Of a stretch of 64,000 nucleotides of DNA, positions 36,001 through 48,200 are shown piece by piece. Positions within the stretch are counted from its first letter, which is position 1. Every line of letters starts with the position of its first letter. The notes beneath the pieces were generated by a model. That model searched no databases. It saw only the letters and a list, made by a program, of their open reading frames with translations, and had not been told where the DNA came from. Location: assembly GCA_023634235.1 (NCBI GenBank), contig JAMKCF010000011.1, forward strand, positions 19,516,027 to 19,580,026, in the 5' to 3' direction. Origin of the DNA: Pisaster brevispinus (Eukaryota; Echinodermata; Asteroidea; Forcipulatida; Asteriidae). Made by a program: the position numbers and the translations under genes.

Positions 36001-39000
36001 GGTCAACTTGCTGGACAATGTTACCAAGAGGGTCTGAGTCCGGGCCGTGGCACTTGTGTCCTTGAGCAAGATACTTTACCATCATTGCTTTGTCCTTCGG
36101 ATGGAACATTAAGCCATAGGTCCCGTGGACTAGGACTAGTAGTCAGTTTTGTAGTCGAGTCACCTGTGTCGAGTCCGAGTCCGAGTCACGAGTCATTAGG
36201 TCCGAGTCCGAGTCACGAGTCATTAGGTCCGAGTCCGAGTCCCGAGTCAGTTGGTCCGAGTCCGAGTCCGAGTCACGAGTCACTTGGTCCGAGTCCGAGT
36301 CCGAGTCACGAGTCACTTGTTTAAATATTGATGGCAAACCAAATGTTGTAAAATAAGCATTGGAAATGACAAAATAAAACACATTTAATTTAAACAAAGT
36401 TCTGTACCTGCAGTTACAATTTTATTTGAGGTTTAACTCCTTGCCCCTTATCCAGAATATCTTTTAAGGATTTTACATTATTTTTTTTCTCTTCAAAATA
36501 ACCAATTATGTACTGATTTATTTATTTCAGAAAGGTTAATAGCCAACAAATTTAAAGAAACTTTCTCTAAACCATAAACCTTGTTGGCTACCTACCTTTC
36601 TGAAATAATTAAATCAGTTTATAATTGGTTATTTTGAAGAGAAAAAAATCATTTTAAATCCTTAAATTCTTAAAAACTTAATCCTTAAAGACACTGGACA
36701 CCTTTGGTAATTGTCAAAGAAACGATACGGGGCGGAACGCGAACGGCGGATGCCATGATTAAAACAGTTTCCTGACCAAGTTTCGCGTGTGCGTGTTGAC
36801 CATGTGTGGAAACTGGTGCAAATAACACACAGCCATCACAGTGCAATAATGCAAGCAGTGTTTTACAGGTACTAGACATGCCATTTCCCTGGTAATATGC
36901 ACAATTGCTTCACGCAAGCAGTGGCTATGGTGTTAACGTTGACAGATAACCAACATTAATATTGGTGTCGTGCATCTCAGTGTTATTGCGCGTATTGAAC
37001 ATACAAATCGAACATACACGCGCTGTATGTACAGTGCCATCTACTACACAATACTACTACAATAATCACGAACACTATTACTCGCAACACCATACTACAG
37101 TGTACTTCTTGTGCTAAGACGTTAATATTCCTCCATTCATGTGCACTCCGGGAATGACAATCGGATCATCGGAATCGTTTTTAATATTGAAAAAAGGTAT
37201 TGTTTGTGAAAATACGTGACTCGCAAGTCACGAGTCCTCGGGGACAAGTCCGAGTCGTCACGATAGTCGAGTCCGAGTCCGAGTCCGAGTCTTTTGCAGA
37301 CGTGACTCGAGTCAAGTCCGAGTCACCGAAATTGGGACTCGAGACGGACTCGAGTCCGAGTCCTGGACTCGAGTCATACAACACTGCTAGTAGTGCACGT
37401 AAAAAAACAACAGAACACCTGAAAGAGTAGGGGTTAACCCCGGTGTTTCTGGTTCACATAGCAAGCACCCTTGTTTACAGGTTTTCTCAGGCTTGCGAGC
37501 TGCAGTGATTAAGGTCACGTATGAGGTATCCTTGGTTTCAGTACCAGAAATATATAATACTAAAATAATAGTAAAAATAATTTTGTCCAAACAGGCTTCA
37601 ACTGCTCAGAGGGATGTCCTGCAGTGCAAAGAATCCAGTCTACAGTGCCAGAACCAACTGCAGCAGGTCGTGCAACAGCAGCAGGCTGCACAGCAGCAGC
37701 AAGGTGTGCAACAGCCACAGTATCAACAACAGCAACAGCAGCAGCAGCAGCAGCTTCCAATTAACCAGGTATGTCAAGCATGTCGTGCATGTACATGATG
37801 GTTTGTGTTTCTGATGTAGAACATTGTACAATTGTTGCATGCTGTGATTGTGATTGGGGTCCATGGTCTTACACAAGGGGGGGGGGGGGGGGCTAATGGC
37901 ACGCGAGGCGAAGCCGAGGGTGCCATTAGCCCTGAGGGTGTACAAAAACCACGGACTCCATCAGAGATTGTGCAACAATTGTTTTTGTTATACCACGGTT
38001 ATACATTCCTCAATTTGGAGGTTATTTGTATCTCCCAATATTAGTACGATTTTTTTAACAAGCAGACAAACAATGGTGAACAAAGTGTAGACAACAATGG
38101 CAGTCGTTGACGTAAATTTTGCTTCACTTTTCCCTATGGCACATCGCACAGGAACGTAAACCAATTTATCAAGTACCAGACAACCTCAAACCCAGGGCTG
38201 TTTCTAATATTGACCAACCATCCTGTGGGGTACATCAACGTGCATCTTTGTAGCACATCACGCGGTTGGTTCTCGACCAATGAAATTCACAATCTAGTAC
38301 CGTGGTGTAAAAGCAAGATGGTTTGTGTTACTGTGCACGCGTAGAACATTCACCATCAGTTTGCATTGGCCGCGTTGGGTATCACAAAATCAGCAAGGTT
38401 TGGGTCTTGAGTACTTTTTTTTAATCAATCATTTGAAACTCCTTCTTTTGTTTTTAATAAAAAAATATGTGTACTTTTTGTTTTGGGTAGCACAATTGTT
38501 TATCAGTGATATGGGTTATTATTGGGTTGGTTTTTTTTTTCTTCGCAATGGAGGCTGCCCATACTGCAGGCATCCACTGGTGGTTGGCAAGAGTTTCGGT
38601 TACGACATTGCAAAATAAAGGTCTACATGTACATGTTGGTGCTTTTGTTGCATGCTTTCCGAGTCCCCCAAGTTCATGAAACACCCTTGAATGGATTGTG
38701 TATTGTGACTGTCTCGTGTATCATACCTATACCCTGCAATGCAATTTTGTAAAAAAAATTAATCCAAATCAAATTCAACTCTTTCCCTCAGGCCAAGAAC
38801 TTTGTTCTTGAAAGGATAAAGCAAGACCAAGGGCCGATTTCACAAAGAGCGAAGATTGATCTTAACTGCCAATTGATCTTAGTTGCTAAGCAAAGTGTGG
38901 TGTCACGATATAAATCACTATGGTAATTACGACAACTCATCTTAAGATTAATCTTATCTCTTTGTGAAATCGGCCCCAGGGCTTGGTAAAATCTCCAGGA

Positions 39001-39222
39001 TGTTTCGTTGATGTAACTTTTGAAATTCCTTCCAGAGGAAAGATCGTGTGTTGTATTCTTTGTGGTTAATAAATCATGGCATTTCCAGCAGTATCAAACA
39101 GGTTTAAATCAAGAGGATCAACAAAATCAAGGTGCCTATCAAGAAAGAGAACAACAAGTACAGCAGGTGCTAAGACAGAATGACAGCTATGTTCAGGTCA
39201 ATTATCAAGACACCCCACAATG

Positions 39223-39275
<53 letters not shown>

Positions 39276-42200
39276 TTGTTCAGTATCAGCAACCAGAACA
39301 ATATCAGCAGCCACAGCAAGGGCAAGACCAACAACAGCAACAGCTGAATGAAATTCAAGAGTATCAGCAGGAATATCAGCAGCAGCAGCAGCAGTTTGTT
39401 CAGTATCAGCAACCAGAACAATATCAGCAGCCACAGCAAGGGCAAGACCAACAACAGCAACAGCTGAATAAAATTCAAGAGTATCAGCAGCAGCAGCAGC
39501 AGCAGCAGCAGCAAGAACCTGTGGAACAACGTCAGGAAACGTCTGAAGTGGCAAGTTTAAACATTTGGAAGCTGAAGTTGCACCATAATCACTTGTCACA
39601 TCATACAACCACACCCACGCGTCAACAACATTTTAGCCGAAATACCTTTCGTTTAAAAACAAACCAACTAACCACAAACTAATACCGTTTCTTTACAGCT
39701 CACCACACAACATTGATGTCATGGAAACATCTAACGCCTCCACTACATTCTAAAACCAAATAGGAATTTAGGTTCACATGTATACATGTAACTGCAATTG
39801 CAATTTGTTATTTGGTCATTATTTTCACCATCTACAGCCTGCAGATGCACAACTTTTACAAACCAGAAAGCAGACGACTGATTAATCCATTTTTGTGTAC
39901 ACCTGAAAGTTTTTTTTTCAATTTGTGAATATTTTTTTGGTTGAGGTGTAAGCCGACTGGCATCTTCATTTTACACCTTTATTGATAAGAATATTCAAAT
40001 ATAATGTTATCATTCTCAAATATAATTTGATCATTAGAACAACTAGAAAATTCAACATTGCATACCGTTAAGTATCATCAAAAGCATCTATTTCATTTTT
40101 GCCCATCTTGCACTTCATCATACTACAAGAATCACTAGATTTATGGAGCGCCAAATTGGCAACTGATGCAAGACGATCAGCTGTTCCCTGATTGCTTATC
40201 CTCAATACAAACTGAAGAGTATTGTACTTGATGTCCAGGAACCAGCAGGTTGCGGTCAGATGGACTTCAGAGTTTCTCTTCACCGTTCGTCAGTAAGGGA
40301 TGAGAAGTAATCAAAACCATGCAGCAATCTGGAGAGGACTTGTCCCAAATGACTTGTCCCGTTGCATGCGACACTGTTCGAGTAGGGCGCCCTCGGCTAG
40401 AGGTCAAAATAAGGTCGCACATGATTCCACGCCTAGCTTAAAACCAAAATGCTAAAACTCATCAGAAAGTATCAGGCTTGTGCTTTGTCAGTAGTGTTCT
40501 TGATTTGAAGGATCTTGTTCTTAGATCTCCTTGTGCTGCTTTCACATTGTCTTGAAGGGTCTGAACTTGCACTTGAGGGTGGAAAGATGCAGCGCACTTT
40601 TGTGTCCAAACCTCTACATTTTCTTTTGCGTTGAGGAGAGAGTCTCTGACTCCACACACTGAGCATTCAGGAGTTTTTATCTCTAGACCAAGAGGAGACC
40701 GTCTTCTCATGTCCAGGACGTTTCTATGTTTGTTCAATCACAGCTCTGGACTTGGTTTGATTTTGGAGTTTCTTTTTAATGATGGTTAATATTGGTATTG
40801 CATCAGCAAAGCATGCTACATTTTTGTTTGGTCACGGCGAGTACATCACAGTTCATGCCCTCTAAACAAAACATGACAGCGGGGTATTATTTCAAGTTTC
40901 TGACAAGTTATCCGACTTTCGCAGCTTTTATTTCTCAACTAAAACTGCAAGCCAACCATACAGGCTCATCATTTCCCATTTTTACTGAGTTGGTGTTCAT
41001 CGAGATTGCTTGGCTGCTGTTGATATTTTGAGGCAAACCTGCCCCATTACTCTCCATGGCTGCCCTGATCATTTTCTCCAACATCACTGCCTTCTGTAAA
41101 AGCTTCGCCAAAAGGGAAAATATTTCATGTGCATATAGAGTATTTGTAAAAAAAAATTCCTCGACCTCTATATTAAGGATTGGATTTTGTGTGAGATCAT
41201 CTGCCATGCTTATTGTTTGTTATGAAATGAATTGTTTTTAGAGCTCTGGTAAGAAGGAACCAAAAAGCCAATCTCACAACGAGCAGTTGGAAGGACATTT
41301 GCAGCAGCCGCAACAAGAGCAGCAGCAGCAGCAACAGCAACAAGAGCTGCAACAGCAACAAGAGTTGCATCAGCAACAAGAGCAGCAGCAGCAGCAACAG
41401 CAACAAGAGCTGCAACAGCAACAAGAGTTGCATCAGCAACCAGAGCAGCAGCAGCAGCAACAGCAACAAGAGCTGCAGCAGCAACAAGAGCAGCAGCAAC
41501 AGGAGCAACACCAGCATGCTGAAGGACAACAAGAAAAGGATGGCCATCAGCAGGAAGGGACAGATAGAGTACCTGATAAACAACAGCACGGCAGTGAAAA
41601 ATATCAGCAAGAAAAAGCCAATGAATATCAAGAGGACAAGCAGGACAGCAACCAGCAGCAGCGAGTTGATGGAGAAGAGAAGCCTCAAAAGGATGCCACC
41701 AGTGTTTATCAAGAGCAAAACGTAGCCAAGCAACCACAAGATCTGGAAGGCAAGCAACAACAGAACGCAACTCCGCAACAAGAAAAGGAACACTCAGAAG
41801 AAGTTGTACAACAGCGAAGCACAACAGAACAGCAGAAAGACGGAGGCGAGCAACGAGTACAACAAGAGCAGGATGTTGAACATCAACAGCAAGATGGAGG
41901 ACCCCAGCAGGATGAGCGGCAGACGGAGCAATTGCAAAATGAAAACGACACCCAAACTGAAAAAGTAGGGGGTGACCGTGACCAAGGGAGTGTCTCACCC
42001 CAAGACAAGAAATCAGGACACCATCTCCAGCAGCTAACTGATGAAACAGTGGCAAGTTTAAACATAAAACTTACTCCCAGATTACATTTGCACTGGCACC
42101 ATTTCTCAGAGAAACTAATCACTACATTCCACGTTCTCATTTGGTACTGGGTAGTTTGCACCTCAAGTAGTTTTTGTAACGTGATTTTGTTTCTTGCGTA

Positions 42201-45200
42201 GTTCGAGGTATTTGAGGTTCACTTTGTTGGCATTGTTTACCCACTGTTGCATGCTATAATCATGACAACCAATCTAAGCTTCCAAGAACTCAATTTCTAC
42301 ACGCGCTGTGTAACCATTGAATCAGAGCTCAAATCTTTGCTTATCGGTGAAATTTGTCCGTAGCCTAAATCAGGGCATAAAGTCAGTTCATTGGTTTCTC
42401 ACATTACATCAAACTTATCAGACGTCAGACTTGTTTTTTCTTCTAACCCTTACCAATCTCAACCCTTCAAAATCCAACTGCATGTTTTGTTCGATTCTGT
42501 TGGACTGAGGGGGTTGCACGAGTAAACTGCAGACAGTTCCCTGAAGTTAAACCAATCTTTCCGGGTTCTGATGAACAGATTTTTAAAAATCTCCCAAATT
42601 ATGGAAATGTTTCCCCCATTGCGTTGGATGTAATTCTAAATATCTCCCGGATTGTTGTACAAAATCTCTGATTGCAAGCGGCAAATAATGGCGGCCATTG
42701 TATGGTAAGCAATGCCATGAAGTTGGAGCCAGGTACCTCTGCCCTCCCTTTCCTCTTCTCGCATCTTACGTAGTATCAGTTTATACCTTATGACAGGTAT
42801 GTGTAGATCTCCACCGATTCTCTCTGCATCTGTGTAAACTCAAGATCACCAGTAGATTGGTTTTTGTTTAATTTTTGTTCTTGCTTAAAAAGTGTGCATA
42901 ACATTGGTAAGAGTGAACTTAGGAACATTCAAAGAGTTGCGCATAACTTACATGGTATAAAGATAGTCATGCGGGCAAGGTTCTCTTCCTACTTTAGTCT
43001 GGTTTCAAATTTTGGGAAACAAAATCGGATTTTTTTTTGATGAAATAGCCTGAAACATCTGTTAAAGCCTACACCAAGTGTATATTTAGGTCAGCCTTTG
43101 GTGCATTGTTCCCACTTTTATCCAAGGACCAAAAAATCATGCTCGGTCATGGTGAAAAACTTTACTTGAACATTTTTTTTTGCCAGAAATGCTATGCAAG
43201 AAATGAGTCACACATTAAGTTTTGATCTCGCAAGTCCAAAACTCAATGTTTGAAAAATGAAAACATAGGTTTTTTTTTTTATCACTAATTTCTTGTGACT
43301 TAAATGATTGATTGAGCTAAAACAGCTTAAGGTGAATTGTTTCATGTTGGTTCACTTACAGTGTCAGGGATGTGATTTTTTTTCCCGGAATTCCTTTTTT
43401 GTTTGAAACCCACCTTAATTTTTTTGTTTTAATATATATATATTTTTTTAATTAAGATGATTAAAAACATGAAGATAAAACCAAGTAGAATGCCCCAGAG
43501 TGCAGATTAGGGCTTTTTAAAACAAAAGATAAATGTATGTAAGTAGGCTTCGAGCTCGCAAGCTTTCGCCCTCGCAAGCTTTTCGCGCTTTGCGCTCACA
43601 GGTGGGTTTTTTTTCAACAGCCTATCACATCCCTGAGTGTGGATACCGGTCTACATTTACCAATGTTGTGCACATGCTGTTGTAACCAGAATAACAAAAT
43701 AAAAAAAGTTTTTTTTTAAAACCATTTTTGCCTTAATCTATTTAGTGCTCAGCTGTGTGGGTGATGGGTAATGTTTAATCAACTGGATCCAGTTATACAA
43801 CGCTGCTTACTACATTAACTTTACACTTGCTGCTTCATGTGAAGCGGACATAGTTAGGGTAAAGCCGCATTGGCATTAAGTTAATATTTAATCGAGATCA
43901 GGGGTAACATTCCAGTGGGCAAATGTTGCCGGTGTCCACACTTGGTCTATTTGACGTAGGTAAACTAACCGAGACGATGGTGAAACAAACCTACTGACTA
44001 AAAAAACCACATGAGGGCGCCAGGCTAGTGACCCTTAGCCGGATGTTACAAAAGATGTGACCTAGATTATAGACAATGGTCGCAGAGAAGGGCGCCAAAT
44101 AAAAGTAAGAAAACCAATGCAAGTTAAAACACAGGTGTGAACATCACCAATACATGCCACACGCAGATCACTTCCATGTGTGTCACATGATCAGCCTGGC
44201 AGCAAACCTGACGTAGTTTTACTGAACGGTTTTACCAGGACTGTCATTAGCACTAGACTAATTTGACCTGGTTAAGTTTACCCGGGCAGAAGGTGGCTGG
44301 TTAAACTACCCATGTGACTCGGTTCAGTTACCTGGGTGAAAGTCTGTGGCTGTTCACACAGGGCTTAATGGTCAGGTTACCCATCTGCTTGGTTAGTTTA
44401 CCCCCAAAAAGGTGCAATGCGAACATGGCTTTAGGGGGCGCATCATGAAGATGGGCCCTAATCAGTCTAATTTGGCTTGGGTTGGCTTAGCTTGGGTCAG
44501 ACAATGGAATATGACGGCTTTGCTTTAACAACAAATCAATACAATAACCCTGTTACTCTGTCTGGATATTAAGAAAATTAAATGCTTTCATTATAAGAAT
44601 TTTAACATCAAATACTATGCATACACAATTACTATCGGCTCAGAGCAGAAAGGACTTGTAAGTCCTAGAAAGACCCAGTCAGCTTCGGAGCAAAAAGGAC
44701 TTTTGTTCTAAGCCGACCAGGTCTTTCTAGGTCTTACAAGTCTTTTCTGCTCTGAGCTGACTGGGTCTTTCTAGGTCTTATAACTTATAAGTCCTTTCTG
44801 CTCTGAGCCGATGTTATGTACATTACATGTAGACCTTTATGATATTCAAGCCATGCTGGGACCTATTTTGTACATGTAGCTTTGCTTACTGTAAGCATGG
44901 AGCTATACAAATCTGCCCTTACATGTACAGAAGTAGACAAGATTTAAAAAAGAACTATAAATAGTAAACTTGGGGGTACAACCATGCGTAAAATCTCTTT
45001 TTGGAGGAGTGTTGGCTCTGGAAAGAGCTGGTGTGGTCTTGAAGCAGACAAATCTACTCTTAATCAAATGTAAGCGTATATTCACAGATTGACAGGGAGT
45101 TTTTGGCTTGTGTGTATTTTATGTTACTAAAGCACTAACTGCTTACTCAGCCAGCGTAGATAACTACAATATACCATCTGGAGACTCTTTGAGTGGGTCC

Positions 45201-48200
45201 TTGTTTTCAAGTTTTTACTTGGAGGCTGTTCACGGGTGTCGCCATTTTGGTTGAAGGCGAAAATTTCAGCTTTCACATGAGTCCACCCTTTGAATGTTGC
45301 CATGCATGCTTGTCGGTTGGTATCATTCATGCACTGCCATATACACTGAAGAGGGACGCCAAGGTTGAATTCAGTTTTGTGGAGCACTCATTTTCCAATA
45401 GACAGAGTCCTCATGAGAGTGGGGGGGAAAAGTTACAAGTCTATAACCTCACGTTAAAATGGTGTGTCATTTTATTAGATACTCTTTCAGAACGAAATTT
45501 TGGAACATGACGCCATCGGACATCAACGACAAATGGGTCTGTACATTCCAAAGAGGACATTCTGCACCGATCATAAGCTCTAGTTCAATGCCGTTTTGAT
45601 TGAATATCATCAAAATTGGAATTAACTGAAAATTCTCTTGACAAAAATGTACAGACCATGTATTTGAAATGTGACATTATCGAAGATGGTTTACACCATT
45701 TTAATGTGAGGTTAGCTACTTGTAATTTGTGTCCATTAACATATGGACTCTATGTACTCTATGAAAATGAGTGCTTCACAAAACTGTTTCTGACGTTGGA
45801 GCCCCTTCTTAACATGTTGGACACAGTAAATTGTAAGTTTAAGGTATGTATGTGTGCTCGTTGTGGTGTTAGTTAGTATGCCTAATACTCTTATGTTGAA
45901 AAGGCACCAAGGCATTGACGAGAGGCATGGAGGCAATTGCCTCTGCTGCCTTCGTGGAGTGTCAGGCTTGATGCTGTCCACACGACACAGTTGTATCAGT
46001 TGCCTTACATTCTTGTCACCCTGGTACCTACAAGTGCATGTTTCATGTGGTATCGGAAAACCAAGCATTGTATTTTCCGGGTTATTCTAAGGTAGCAATC
46101 AAAATACTCCGAGGTCTTGCAAACTCAGCTTAGACTATAGCGATCTCCATTTCTGTTACCCAAATTTAGGGTATCGGCAACCAACAATATGTACCTGTTG
46201 AGCAGCAGCAGCAGTATGTGCAGCAGCCCAATGAACTGCAACAACAGCAGCAGCTCAACGAACTGCAACAGCAGCAGCAGCAGCAGCAGCAGCTTGAACA
46301 ACAGCAACAGGCTGAATATGGTGCTGCCAATCAGCAGTTTATACAGCAGAAGCAGAATTTGGAGCAGCAGTTGCTGGTACAGCAGCAGCAGCAGCAGCTG
46401 GAACAGGCTCAACAGATGCACCAGCGAGAGCCTGTGGTCACGCAGCAGGACGGTCATGAGAGGGGGTGAGTGCAAATCATTTGGAAGCGAGTCTGATATA
46501 ATAATAATAACTTTGTATAGCATTTCATCTACCATGTGTGTCTACGGGTGTTTCAAAGCGTTTATCATTATTTATTTCCAGACAGGTTTTTGAAACTCTT
46601 AAGTTATGAAGCCAATTTATTTAACACCTTATAAGGTTTTACAAGGTGTTCTGGGGCACTCAGCAGCTACTGCCATAAATACCGGGGTAAAACCATCTTC
46701 TTTTTGGCGATAAATGTAACGGTTCTTTTACATGCATTACACAACACTCGGGACCTAAAGCTGGTACTCCACATCAGGGCCCAATATCATGGCTCTGCTT
46801 ACCGCCAAATTCTGCGCTTACGGTCGCCATTCTTCGCTTATTTTGCAAGCGCTGAATTTCTGCACTAGCTGTGTAAGCAAAGAATGCCTAGTAACGTGGA
46901 GTATGCATGCGCACGAGCAAAAATTTCCCTGCTAACCCGTGAAATACGCTTGACGTAAGCGCGGAATTCCCTGCTTCTGTAAGCGCTGATTCTTTGCTTA
47001 CAGTAAGCAGAGCCATGAAATTGGGGTCCTGATGAAGCGCAAAGCAAAAATGGTTAAGTGTCTCTTGCTGAAGAACACAAGTGTCAAGACCAGGACTGGA
47101 ACCCACTCTCTGCTGTTCAGAAACACCAGAGCTTGAGTCTGGTGCTGAAGAACACAAGTGTCAAGACCAGGACTTGAACCCACTCTCTGCTGATCAGAAA
47201 CACCAGAGCTTGAGTCTGGTGCTCTTGACTGCTCGGCCATGACACGCATTGGTATCCTGACTTTGGTGCTTTTTAAGTATTCAGATTTGAAACTTTGCAT
47301 GGTGGGAATAGAATCAAGTGAGGTTTGCGGAGACACCAAGTACATAAAACTCTTGAGTTGTTTATTAACTCAATGTTTCAATCAATATGCTCTGAGTGTC
47401 TTCAGGATTGGTGCTTTTTAAAAGTACTTTTAAGAAACTATTTCAAAAAACATTTTTGGGGGTTGAAAGTTGACTTGAGTTTTGATTGAAAGATTTAACC
47501 CTTCTTTCTTAAAAAAAAAAAACACTAATGTAAATGTATTATCGTTTGTGTTCTTTCTTTGATGCAGGGTCCCTCTGGAGGTTGGAGACAATAAGGTTGT
47601 AGATCAAGGTATGAACTATTTATGTTAAAAAACCACACAGAAAAGTGACTGGGTGAATTTTGCAATGGCTGGCTGAACAAAGACAAATTTACTATAGAAC
47701 GGGATTGCAACCCATCATCTCAGAATTATCGTGCTGGTGCTCATCTAACAGCTATCTGTGGTACCAGGCAATGCAATTTTGTCAAAAAGAAATATCAAAA
47801 TAAATTCAATTCTATCACTCGGGCTAATAACTTTGTTCGTGAAAGGTCACAGCATTTTGGGAATTGAACCTGCGACCTCCAAGTTGAGGTGCCGGCGCTC
47901 TACCAACTGAGCTGTCTAGCCCTCATGTTGGCCATCTCTCTATTTTGTCAATACCTTTGTTCAGGGGGTGCTTGTCGGAAGCCATGAAATGTTTATGTCC
48001 CTCAGTTACTTTTTCACTTCCATTCCATTTAGTGACAAGAACATTGGTTCACGGCAAACGATGTTTCAATGAATGCAGTGCAAACGAATATGCTCAATGT
48101 TGAATAAGTAACTGCAAGTACATCAAGCTGAGAAAGGGGACGTGTATGGTTAGATTTGATGCCTTCATCAACTTGTTGTAACCGGGTTGCAATGCCCAAC

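Larger units (their letters stand above)
42049..46169 (+). other. GOLM-like intron 7 (4.1 kb)
   Basis: Contains a TIR element (43365-43635), imperfect inverted repeats between about 43855 and 44430, and the fold-back at 44634-44812. A fragment near 42890 (aaaagtgtgcataacattggtaagagtg) is shared with 34790. No additional exon recognised. Confidence 0.6.

Noticed and set aside
36085..37430. Ser/Pro- and Asp/Ser-repeat frames at the two GAGTCC arrays
   Set aside because: They are the subterminal repeats of the hAT-like element read as codons.
39035..39088. Alternative exon 6 start after ccttccag at 39035
   Set aside because: Phase-0 entry there would reach the Gln-rich sequence in the wrong frame; the acceptor at 39088 keeps the frame.
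41197..42055. Long minus-strand frames rich in Leu or Ala opposite exon 7 (also opposite exons 5, 6 and 8)
   Set aside because: They are complements of CAG/CAA repeats; CTG and GCT codons give poly-Leu and poly-Ala automatically.
47843..47926. Possible tRNA gene on the minus strand
   Set aside because: D-arm and T-arm-like strings are present but no closing acceptor stem; the sequence continues into a repeat body shared with 38.7 kb, so it is a SINE head.
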